A stretch of DNA of 64,000 bases, taken from contig NC_007712.1 in assembly GCF_000010085.1 (NCBI RefSeq), forward strand, positions 3,596,001-3,660,000. The letters are read 5' to 3'. Position numbers and translations under genes: made by a program. The notes under the pieces were generated by a model that was given only the letters and a program-made list of their open reading frames with translations, had not been told where the DNA came from and made no database searches. Source of the DNA: Sodalis glossinidius str. 'morsitans' (lineage in GTDB: Bacteria; Pseudomonadota; Gammaproteobacteria; Enterobacterales; Enterobacteriaceae). Shown here piece by piece: positions 48,253-56,612 of this stretch (within the stretch, counting starts at the first letter, position 1; the number at the start of each line of letters is the position of its first letter).

Positions 48253-49315
48253 CTATGTGCCCATCAGGGGAAAATAGCCAAGCACCTCACATCCCTCGCC
48301 CACACGCGGTGTGGCGATCACCTGCAGCAGGTTCAAATCGATTACGCTCAGGGTGCCGTCATCCTCGTTAGCAATCAGCAAAAGGGCGTTGTCAGGGCTG
48401 AAGCAGCCATCCATCGGCTTATTGCCGACGTTCAGTCTGGCCAGCGGTGTGAGTTCACCGTCCAGCAGCGTGACCACCGGCTCGCCATCGCCAATCACCG
48501 CCAGCAGCGAACCGTCGACATTGAAACGGACGACCTATACGCCCTGATGATGAAAATCCAGGGTCAGCGTGCCGCGCAGAAGATGGCTGTCGCTATCGAC
48601 AATATACAGCGCCGTGCGATCAGCGGCGGCGGCCACAAAGTAGGGATGACGGGGTGAGGCGGCGATACCACCGATAGGCCCCGGCATAGCAATGGTATCC
48701 AGCACGCGTCCCGGCGAGACGGCAATATCTACCGCGGTAATGCTGGCGTCTTCTTCATTTTCCGTGAACAGTTTTTTCCCCGACGGGGTCATGGTCAGGC
48801 GGTGGGGGTTAGCGGAGGGAGTAGCGATCTGGTCAACCACCCGGTCATCATCGGTGTCGATCACCACGATCGCGTGGCTAGAGCGGTTTTCATCTATTTC
48901 GGCGCATCTGTGGATTAGGAATTCTATCTACTGAGGCAGTGCTATATGCGAAAAAACCGGAATAGATGAAAAGTGCTCTAGTCTCACAGCACAGATAAAG
49001 GCGCCCATCATCGCCGATGCGCCCGGTATGCGGAGATTGCAGCGGGCTGATGTCGATAAAGCCCTTCAGCACGCGCCGCGCCAGATCGATAACGGCAATT
49101 TTATGCCCCGGATGCGGATTGTCGCCATGTACGCCGTCGCTGTAAAGGGGAACATAAGCCTTCATTTTTGACGCCGCAATCACCAACTCGTGGGGGCGAG
49201 GAGGAAAGCCGTTTAACCTTTGCTGTACAGCGTAGCTGACGGGATCAAGAAACAGGACGTTTGAACCTTGTTTGTCTACTGCAATCAGGCCATAGGTGCC
49301 GGCGAGTGTGGTCAT
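48253..49315 (-). pseudogene. YncE-like beta-propeller protein, interrupted by a palindromic element
   Basis: From the ATG at 49315 (AGGGA upstream): TYGLIAVDKQGSNVLFLDPV, then FPPRPHELVIAASKMKAYVP and SPHTGRIGDDGRLYLCCE. The 104-bp element at 48878-48981 follows. The gene resumes AIVVIDTDDDRVVDQIATPS, LTMTPSGKKLFTENEEDASI and SPRHPYFVAAAADRTALYIV, meets a TAG near 48535, and continues PLARLNVGNKPMDGCFSPDN and IANEDDGTLSVIDLNLLQVI. This is the repeated blade pattern of 40-60 residues. No signal peptide is visible. Substrate or role unknown. Confidence 0.75.
48878..48981. mobile_element. 104-bp palindromic MITE-like element with TA target
   Basis: The two ends are inverted repeats of about 24 bases with few mismatches: TAGAGCGGTTTTCATCTATT at the left against AATAGATGAAAAGTGCTCTA at the right. 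The outermost TA on both sides suggests a TA target duplication, as for IS630/Tc1-type elements. There is no coding capacity, and it interrupts the beta-propeller gene. Confidence 0.75.
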
Positions 49316-49362
49316 AGTGGCTTTCCCTTCTTGGCAATATCTACCCTGAGAATGGTTCATCA

Positions 49363-49711
49363 TGCAAGGTTTTGCGCCAGCGCACGCAGCGTTTACACTG
49401 GCAACAACGTCGACATACGCTCAAACACAGACAAGGATTAAACCGCCGCCGCCAAGACCGGTATGCGTTCTGGCAGTGACCAAGACTGAAGCTCCTGCGC
49501 CGAAGCCGGCACTCGACCTGCCGGGGACCAGGATGGAATCGCCAATGCCGGTACACGCTCTGGCAGTGACCAGACTGAAGCCTCGGCGCTAAGGTCGACG
49601 TCGGCAAACGATAGCGATAACGATGCAGGCAGCGACAACGGTACCGCCCTCGTTCTGTCCACAGCCGCGGCACCCGTGATGTCCCCCCCTGCGGTGATAA
49701 ACGTATCCTAG
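49363..49711 (+). other. Possible remnant of a repeat-containing Ser/Asp-rich protein
   Basis: One frame reads, between stops, AKTGMRSGSDQD, then CAEAGTRPAGDQDGI, ANAGTRSGSDQTEA and SANDSDNDAGSDNGTALVLS. This gives a degenerate 14-15 residue repeat (consensus AxAGTRSGSDQDxx), mirrored by DNA repeats about 42-84 bases apart (TCTGGCAGTGACCA twice). No usable start codon is in this frame. Family unknown. Confidence 0.3.
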
Positions 49712-50214
49712 ACGACCCAGGCGGCGGCACCAGGCGGTAACACGTTGAGAAATCATGCAAGAGATTGTGGTAAAAATGCGGCTCAGCATCCCGTGTAACA
49801 TGATGCCAACCATTAATTTATTTTCTTAATAATATATTAAATAGCAATAAAATTAATCCAACGGCAGGAGGATTTAATTTATGTCGTGGGTATTAAAATA
49901 AATAACTCACTATTTACCCACAGATAATAACATTATTCCTAGCGGGGGAAAAGGAGGTCAAGCCAGCAATAGCGCCCATTGCGGTGTGATCGGTCGGCAA
50001 AGCGATAACTCTGGACCAAAGGGGAAGGTTAATTTAATGTTGTCATAATTAAAAAATCAAAGATAGAATCATTAGTTACCAAAAGCAGTTAACTATCGCA
50101 CCCAATGTTATTTTCTCTCCCGACCTTGTCAGGAACGTTTAATGACTTGGATTCCTTAATATTCGTTTACTAACGAATATCCCACAAACCAGCCATTTAA
50201 CGAATGCCTCTTAT
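49712..50214. other. AT-rich intergenic region upstream of a LysR-type gene
   Basis: About 500 bases, mostly AT-rich, no gene recognised. The promoter of the LysR-like gene should lie in 50000-50214; repeated TAACGAATAT-like words occur near 50160-50210. Confidence 0.4.
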
Positions 50215-50979
50215 ATGAATAACTTTGATTTTAATTTATTAGTGGTTCTCAACGCATTACTGGAAGACTGTAGCGTCAATCTGGCTGCCAGGAAGCTAAA
50301 CGTTACCGCGCCGGCCATCAGAAAATTGCTGAATAAAATCCGTGCCTTATTCAATGATCCGATTCTGGTGCGCAGTGGCACCAAATTAATTCCCACACCC
50401 AAGGCGATCGCATTAAAGGAGGATGTTAGACAACTCGTCAATCGGATTGAATCCATGCTTAACACCAATATGACGTTTGAGCCGCATACCACCATCGTCT
50501 CATTTACCATCGCCGCCAACGCCACTATCGTGTTCACCCTTAACGCGCTCCTGTTCTGCGAGGTTCAGCGCAGCGCGCCAAATGTGTTTATTAATCTGGT
50601 GCATGACTCGGACTATGACGACGATTTTCTCCGCTCAAACGATATTGATCTCTATATCGGCGAGATGTGCGATTTAAACCCGGAGATTACCATTCGCATT
50701 ATTCACTCGGCGAAATGTTACTTTATGTGCCGTTGCGGCCACCCTATCCTGGCCAGCGATAAAAGCATGGACAATCTGCTGAAATATCATTTTATGCAAA
50801 CCAAAGAGAAGTATCCGAAATGAAAAAATTGAATGTGGCGGTGGAATTCTTCAGCGCCGATTTTGATCTGGGTAAGCGCAGTATTATCCAGGCATGGCAT
50901 TCAAAACATAATCACTCACCGTGCCATAAGTGGTTTCGGGATTTGACCAAAGGCATGTTTATTGACAGCATAAAATAAT
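50215..50979 (+). pseudogene. LysR-family regulator, internally deleted and frameshifted
   Basis: The N-terminal helix-turn-helix is intact (MNNFDFNLLVVLNALLEDCS, VNLAARKLNVTAPAIRKLLN, KIRALFNDPILVRSG), and the effector domain goes on to SNDIDLYIGEMCDLNPEITI and RCGHPILASDKSM. A stop comes at 50823. About 40-60 residues are then missing, and a C-terminal piece in another frame (LGKRSIIQAWHSKHNHSPCH, KWFRDLTKGMF) runs to 50979. A 202-residue protein may still bind DNA but lacks the usual ~300-residue architecture. Confidence 0.78.
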
Positions 50980-51011
50980 TTTCCGCTGTCGGCATGACAC
51001 AGCATTAAGGT

Positions 51012-52055
51012 GGCTTTGTTGAATAAATATAATTTTTAGGTGATCGTCTGCTCAGATCACTACCGTCATTTCAACATCTGCACTCCATGGCAAAGCAAAA
51101 GTTTAAAATAACCAACTGGTCCACTTAAACAAAGCTCTCAAGCAGCGCGGGGCTCTGACGATATGGCTGGATGAGTCGGCAATTGTTGCATGGACGGAAA
51201 AAACAACGCCTGAACGGCGTGGCCGGCCGCTTCACTACGCAGATATGGCTATCACCACTGTTCTGATGATGAAACGCGTGTTTGGCCTTTCGTTAAGCGC
51301 TTTACAGGGCTTCGTTGACGCCATTTTTAAACTGATGGTGCTGCCGCTAAGATGCCCAGACTACTCGCTGATCAGCAAGCGAGCAAAGACAGTTAAGATC
51401 AGCATAAAAACGCCGACCCGGGGTGAAATCTCACCTCTAGTCATTGACGGAACCGGCCTGAAGGTCTTGAATGGAAAGTCCGACAGCATGGTGCCGACAG
51501 ACGGAGGGTGTGGCGTAAGCTGCATATGGCCGCAGACAGTGTAACGCATGAGATTATCTGTGCTGACTTATCGCTCAGCGGTACGACGGATGCTCAGGCC
51601 CTACCAGCTCTGATAAACCAGACCCAGCGGAAAATCAGGGAAGCGTTGGCTGATGGCGCTTACGATACCCGCTACTGTCATGATGCTCTGCTGAGGAAGA
51701 AAATAAGGCCTCTTATTCCTCCACGAGGTGGGGCGCAATATTGGCCAGACCGATACCATGAGCGTAACTACACCGTTGCGAATCAGCGTCTAAGCAGCAG
51801 TAACAATGTATGGAAAAAGCAAGTGGGCTATCATTGACGCTCAGTGGCTGAAACAGCGATATTCCGGTTCAAAACGCTTATGGGCGATCATCTAAGTCTG
51901 CGTGACTATGATGCGCAGGTAGGTGAGGCAATGGCGATGGTCAAAGCGCTTAACAAAATGACGCTGTTAGGAATGCCGAACAGCATCCGGATCGCATAAC
52001 AATCGATCTGCTAGGGGGGCGTAGTCACACAAGTTCTGATTTATTCAACAAAGCC
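51012..52055 (+). mobile_element. IS903-group (IS5 family) insertion sequence, 1044 bp
   Basis: Same terminal repeats as the copy at 44966, with a perfect 9-bp target duplication CATTAAGGT (51003-51011 and 52056-52064). It is nearly full length; differences from the other copy are a few bases plus small indels, so both are recent. It lies between the decayed LysR gene and lptG. Confidence 0.95.
51088..51999 (+). pseudogene. IS903-group transposase, inactivated
   Basis: The original start is the ATG at 51087-51089. A small deletion near 51125 (CCACTTAAAC, where the other copy has CCACTTACAAC) changes frame early. The GEGE region is deleted (LKVLNGKSDSMV instead of LKVFGEGEWKVRQ), and a TGA follows VGYH near 51836, where the other copy has CGA. 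The segment TQRKIREALADGAYDTRYCH, missing in the copy at 45041, is present here. Neither copy in this window can encode an active enzyme. Confidence 0.9.
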
Positions 52056-52086
52056 CATTAAGGTCCAAAATGAAAGCCACGGCAAT

Positions 52087-52122
52087 AAAAAAACGGCGCT
52101 GACGGTATTACCGATCAGCGCG
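52087..52122 (-). terminator. Terminator after lptG
   Basis: Minus strand, directly after the lptG stop: GCGCTGA and TCAGCGC form a stem whose loop itself contains CGGTAATACCG; seven T follow. The IS at 51012 ends only about 25 bases beyond, so it did not disturb termination. Confidence 0.88.
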
Positions 52123-53193
52123 TCACCGACACCGTAACAGCATGACAATGCTGATAATGAGAAACGCCATACTGGGTAGCAATGCTCCGAACACGGGCGG
52201 CATGTTGTACACCAGACTCAGCGGTCCGAAGATCTGATCCAAAACGTAAAACAAGAACCCAAAGCTTATCCCGATAACCACTCGTACCCCCATAGGGACG
52301 CTGCGCAGCGGTCCGAAAATAAACGACAAGGCCATGAGCATCATCACCGCCACCGAGAACGGCGAGAAAATCTTGCTCCACATATTAAGCTGGTAACGGT
52401 TGGATTCCTGTCCGCTCTGCTTGAGATAGTTGACGTAATTGTACAGCCCCGAAATGGACAACGAATTGGGCTCCAGCGCGACAACCCCCAGTTTATCCGG
52501 CGTGAGATTGGTCTTCCATTCGCCGTTCAGGGTTTGCCGGCCGGTGATTTGCTTGTCGTTGGTCAAATCCGATTCGTCCACCTGAGACAATTTCCAACTG
52601 CCGTTGCTGAACGTGGCCGTGGCGGCATAGCGCAGCGACTGCAGCCTATCCGCCTTATCAAAATGGTAAATATTGACGCCGGCCAGCTCATCGCTGCCCA
52701 CCACCCGCTCGATGAAAATAAAGTCGTTACCGTCCTTAGCCCACAACCCGTTCTGGGTTGAGAGCATGGAGCCGCCGTAAATCATCTGAGTACGATAATT
52801 GTAGGCCATTTGCTCACCCGCCGGCGCCACCCATTCACCGATAGCCATGGTCAAGAGCACCAGCGGAATAGCGGTTTTCATCACCGAGCCAGCCACCTGC
52901 ATACGGCTGAACCCCGAAGCCTGCATCACCACCAGTTCACTGCGGGTCGCCAGCGAACCCAGCCCCAGCAGCGCGCCCAACAGCGCCGACATCGGGAAGA
53001 AAATCTCGATATCCTTGGGAATGCTGAGCAGGGTAAACAACCCCGCGCCCAGCGCCGAATAGCCGCCCTGGCCCACTTTGCGCAGCTGTTCGACGAATTT
53101 GATAATGCCCGATAGCGATACCAGCATAAACAGGGTCATCATGATGGTATTGAATATCGTTTTACCGATATAGCGGTCTAACACACCGAACAT
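52123..53193 (-). CDS. lptG: Lipopolysaccharide export permease LptG
   Basis: Inner-membrane permease that with LptF and LptB2 extracts lipopolysaccharide for transport to the outer membrane. 356 residues, intact: MFGVLDRYIGKTIFNTIMMT, FFPMSALLGALLGLGSLATR (conserved cytoplasmic coupling region), periplasmic jellyroll (TFSNGSWKLSQVDESDLTND), and C-terminal membrane helices SPFSVAVMMLMALSFIFGPL and GISFGFLFYVLDQIFGPLSL. The start overlaps the lptF stop by one base (TGATG). Essential in relatives and conserved here. Confidence 0.96.
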   Translation of the reverse strand: MFGVLDRYIGKTIFNTIMMTLFMLVSLSGIIKFVEQLRKVGQGGYSALGAGLFTLLSIPKDIEIFFPMSALLGALLGLGSLATRSELVVMQASGFSRMQVAGSVMKTAIPLVLLTMAIGEWVAPAGEQMAYNYRTQMIYGGSMLSTQNGLWAKDGNDFIFIERVVGSDELAGVNIYHFDKADRLQSLRYAATATFSNGSWKLSQVDESDLTNDKQITGRQTLNGEWKTNLTPDKLGVVALEPNSLSISGLYNYVNYLKQSGQESNRYQLNMWSKIFSPFSVAVMMLMALSFIFGPLRSVPMGVRVVIGISFGFLFYVLDQIFGPLSLVYNMPPVFGALLPSMAFLIISIVMLLRCR

Positions 53194-54293
53194 CAGGCCG
53201 CTCCTCTCGCATGCAGACGCCCGCGAAGCCTTCTCGCCGGTACGCTGTCCCATAAATTCAGTACCAGCGCCAGCGCGAGGTACGCCACATTGGTCAGCCA
53301 CATCCACAGCATCGGGTCAAGCTTGCCCTTGGCGCCGTTGGAGCGCAGCGAGGTTTGCAGCAGGAAGAAAATCAGATACAGCAACATGGCAGGCAACATG
53401 CTCAGAACGCGCCCCTGGCGTGGGTTGACCACCGACAGCGGCACCACCATCATTGCCATGATTAGCACCGAGACCACCAGCGTAAATCGCCAATGCAGTT
53501 CGGCGCGTGCCTCGGGCTCCGGGGAGCGCCATAGCTGGCGCAGCGACATCTGCTCAGCGTCGGTGCCGTCCACCGCCACCGCCCGGCGACCGATAACCGC
53601 CTGATATTGAGTGAAATCAGTAATGCGGAAATCGCGCAGCAGCGCGGTCCCCTCATAGCGGGTGCCTTTGTCCAGCATCACCAGTTGCGATCCGTCCGGC
53701 CGCTGGCTCATATGGCCGCGGTCCGCTATCACCACGGAAGGACGCGCGTTGCCGTTTGGCTTAAGCTGCGCCAGGAATACATGTTCAAAACCTTTATCTT
53801 TGACGTTGCCGACGAACAGCACTGAATTGCCGTTTTCTGCCGGTTTGAATTGCCCTTCGACCAACGCCGCCATGCTGGGATTGGCTTTGGCTTCCGACAT
53901 GACCAGATCCTGATGGCGCGACGACCAGGGTGAAAGCCATACCACATTCACCACCGCCAGTATTGCGGTAATCAGGCTAAGCAGAAGCGCCGCACGGATC
54001 AATATGCTTTTACCCAACCCGCAGGCGTGCATAACCGTAATTTCGCTTTCGGTGTACATACGGCTCAAGGTCATCAACAACCCCATAAAGAGACTTAGGG
54101 GTAGGATCAGTTGCGCCATTTCAGGCACGCCCAAACCGAGTAAGGATAAAACCAGGTTTGTCGGGATATCGCCATCCACCGCTGCGCCCAAGATCCGCAC
54201 CAGCTTTTGACAGAAAAAAATCAAAAGCAGGATGAACAGGATGGCGAGCTGGCTTTTAAATGTCTCCCGAACCAGATATCTAGTGATTATCAC
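53193..54293 (-). CDS. lptF: Lipopolysaccharide export permease LptF
   Basis: 366 residues, intact partner of LptG. MIITRYLVRETFKSQLAILF starts the first membrane helix, followed by FMGLLMTLSRMYTESEITVM and HACGLGKSILIRAALLLSLI. The periplasmic domain includes GFEHVFLAQLKPNGNARPSV and GTRYEGTALLRDFRITDFTQ. C-terminal helices include LVVSVLIMAMMVVPLSVVNP. Divergent from pepA across 279 bases, as in E. coli. Confidence 0.96.
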   Translation of the reverse strand: MIITRYLVRETFKSQLAILFILLLIFFCQKLVRILGAAVDGDIPTNLVLSLLGLGVPEMAQLILPLSLFMGLLMTLSRMYTESEITVMHACGLGKSILIRAALLLSLITAILAVVNVVWLSPWSSRHQDLVMSEAKANPSMAALVEGQFKPAENGNSVLFVGNVKDKGFEHVFLAQLKPNGNARPSVVIADRGHMSQRPDGSQLVMLDKGTRYEGTALLRDFRITDFTQYQAVIGRRAVAVDGTDAEQMSLRQLWRSPEPEARAELHWRFTLVVSVLIMAMMVVPLSVVNPRQGRVLSMLPAMLLYLIFFLLQTSLRSNGAKGKLDPMLWMWLTNVAYLALALVLNLWDSVPARRLRGRLHARGAA

Positions 54294-54572
54294 GCTTATT
54301 TCGCCTGTGAAAACTTGTCTTTTTGCAGAAAAATCGATAATTTCATCGCTAATCCCTCATTAATACGTATCAAAAAACCACCTTTATCGCTAGATAGAGT
54401 ATAACAACATTAAGCGTTCGGCCGAGACATGAGAACGCACTGATTGTCGACAGAATAGCGTCCTTTGCGTCGTTCAGATTAACACATAGAGTGAATGCAA
54501 AGGCGGGACGATGACGGGAAAATCTATTTTATCCCGCGCTACCGTCTTTGTCTTTAAGATTCAGGAGAATGC

Positions 54573-56084
54573 ATGGAGTTCAGTGTAAAAAGCGGTAGCC
54601 CGGAAAAACAACGCAGCGCCTGTATCGTCGTCGGGGTATTTGAACCACGTCGTCTGTCCCCGATTGCCGAACAGCTCGATAAAATCAGCGATGGCTATAT
54701 CAGCACGCTGCTGCGCCGTGGTGAACTGGAAGGCAAGGTCGGACAAACGCTGCTGCTGCATCATGTCCCGAATGTGCTGTCCGAACGAATTTTGCTTATC
54801 GGCTGCGGTAAAGAGCGCGAGCTGGATGAGCGCCAGTATAAGCAGGTCATTAACAAAACCATTAATACGCTGAACGACACCGGCTCGATGGAGGCCGTGT
54901 GCTTTTTGACCGAGCTGCACGTCAAAGGGCGCAATACTTATTGGAAAGTGCGCCAGGCGGTGGAAACGGCGAAAGAGACGCTTTATACCTTCGATCAGCT
55001 GAAAAGCAATAAAATCGAACCGCGCCGACCGCTGCGCAAAATGGTGTTCAATGTGCCAACGCGCCGCGAACTGACCAGCGGCGAGCGCGCGATTTCGCAC
55101 GGTCTGGCGATTGCCGCCGGTATCAAGGCCGCTAAAGACTTGGGCAACATGCCGCCCAATATTTGCAATCCCGCCTACCTGGCCTCGCAGGCGCGCCAGC
55201 TGGCCGACGGCTACGGCAAAACTACCACTACCCGGGTTATCGGCGAACAGCAGATGAAAGAGCTGGGGATGAACGCATATCTGGCGGTAGGCCAGGGCTC
55301 GGCCAATGAATCGCTAATGTCGGTCATCGAATATAAGGGCAGCCCTGACGCCGACGCGCGGCCTATTGTGCTGGTGGGTAAAGGCCTGACCTTTGACGCC
55401 GGCGGCATTTCCATCAAGCCCGCCGACAGCATGGATGAAATGAAATACGATATGTGCGGCGCCGCAACGGTGTATGGCGTGATGCGCATGGCGATGGAGC
55501 TTAATTTGCCGCTGAATATCGTCGGCGTACTGGCCGGCTGCGAAAACATGGTGGACGGCCGCGCATTCCGGCCCGGCGATGTGTTGACCACCCTTTCCGG
55601 CCAAACGGTGGAAGTATTGAATACCGATGCCGAGGGGCGGTTGGTGCTGTGCGATGCCCTCACCTATGTCGAGCGTTTCGAGCCGGAGGTGGTGATTGAT
55701 GTCGCCACTCTGACCGGAGCCTGCGTTATTGCGCTGGGGCATCATTTGACCGGGCTGGTGTCGAATCATAATCCGCTGGCCCATGAGCTTATCGGCGCCG
55801 CCGAGCAGGCCGGGGACCGCGCCTGGCGTTTGCCACTGGGGGATGAGTTCCAGGAGCAGCTGGAATCGAATTTCGCCGATATGGCGAACATCGGCGGCCG
55901 GCCCGGCGGCGCGATTACCGCTGGCTGCTTCCTGTCCCGTTTCGCGCGTAAATATAATTGGGCGCATCTGGACATTGCCGGTACCGCCTGGCGCTCCGGT
56001 AAAGCCAAGGGCGCCACGGGCCGTCCGGTGGCGATGCTGTCGCAATTCTTGCTTAACCGCACCGGACTCAACGGTGACGAGTAA
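54573..56084 (+). CDS. pepA: Leucyl aminopeptidase PepA
   Basis: Hexameric M17 metallo-aminopeptidase; in E. coli also the architectural DNA-binding protein XerA/CarP used for cer recombination and carAB control. 503 residues, same as E. coli. Active-site signatures: VGKGLTFDAGGISIKPADSM (metal-binding Lys/Asp region) and NTDAEGRLVLCDALTY near residue 350 with metal ligands Asp/Glu and catalytic Arg. Ribosome binding site AGGAGA 6 bases before the ATG. Intact; holC and valS follow. Confidence 0.97.
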   Translation: MEFSVKSGSPEKQRSACIVVGVFEPRRLSPIAEQLDKISDGYISTLLRRGELEGKVGQTLLLHHVPNVLSERILLIGCGKERELDERQYKQVINKTINTLNDTGSMEAVCFLTELHVKGRNTYWKVRQAVETAKETLYTFDQLKSNKIEPRRPLRKMVFNVPTRRELTSGERAISHGLAIAAGIKAAKDLGNMPPNICNPAYLASQARQLADGYGKTTTTRVIGEQQMKELGMNAYLAVGQGSANESLMSVIEYKGSPDADARPIVLVGKGLTFDAGGISIKPADSMDEMKYDMCGAATVYGVMRMAMELNLPLNIVGVLAGCENMVDGRAFRPGDVLTTLSGQTVEVLNTDAEGRLVLCDALTYVERFEPEVVIDVATLTGACVIALGHHLTGLVSNHNPLAHELIGAAEQAGDRAWRLPLGDEFQEQLESNFADMANIGGRPGGAITAGCFLSRFARKYNWAHLDIAGTAWRSGKAKGATGRPVAMLSQFLLNRTGLNGDE

Positions 56085-56149
56085 CCGTAAAAAAGGTATG
56101 CTTGCCGCCCGCTGTTTTTTCCGTAATACCCTTGTTGACTTAACGGCAC

Positions 56150-56599
56150 ATGAAAAACGCAACTTTCTACCTGCTCGACCAACATGCCATCAGCGATGGG
56201 CTGACCGCCGTGGAGCGGCTCGCCTGCGATTTGGCGGCCGATAAATGGCGGCAGGGGAAACGGGTGCTTATCACCTGTGAGGACGATGCTCAGGCGCTCA
56301 GGCTCGACGAGGCGCTGTGGGAACGCGATCCCCATGCGTTCGTGCCGCACAACCTGGCGGGGGAAGGTCCGCGCTACGGCGCGCCGGTGGAAATCTGCTG
56401 GCCACAGCGCCGCTGCAATGCGCCGCGGGATCTGCTGATTAGCCTGCTGCCGGCCTGTGCGGATTTTGCCTCCGCTTTCCATGAAGTGATAGACTTCGTC
56501 CCGGATGAAGATACTTTAAAACAGTTGGCGCGCGATCGTTATAAAGCGTATCGCAGCGTCGGCTTCCAATTGACTACGGCCCCGCCACCAACGCAGTGA
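56150..56599 (+). CDS. holC: DNA polymerase III chi subunit
   Basis: 149 residues. Reads MKNATFYLLDQHAISDGLTA, ADKWRQGKRVLITCEDDAQA, FVPHNLAGEGPRYGAPVEIC and DRYKAYRSVGFQLTTA, the full chi protein that links the clamp loader to single-stranded DNA-binding protein. It lies between pepA and valS in the canonical order, 13 bases before valS, so probably co-transcribed. Confidence 0.95.
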   Translation: MKNATFYLLDQHAISDGLTAVERLACDLAADKWRQGKRVLITCEDDAQALRLDEALWERDPHAFVPHNLAGEGPRYGAPVEICWPQRRCNAPRDLLISLLPACADFASAFHEVIDFVPDEDTLKQLARDRYKAYRSVGFQLTTAPPPTQ

Positions 56600-56612
56600 T
56601 TAACGACGCATA

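Noticed and set aside
55314..56162. 282-codon minus-strand frame inside pepA
   Set aside because: Antisense of a perfectly conserved gene; long only because of GC-rich third positions.
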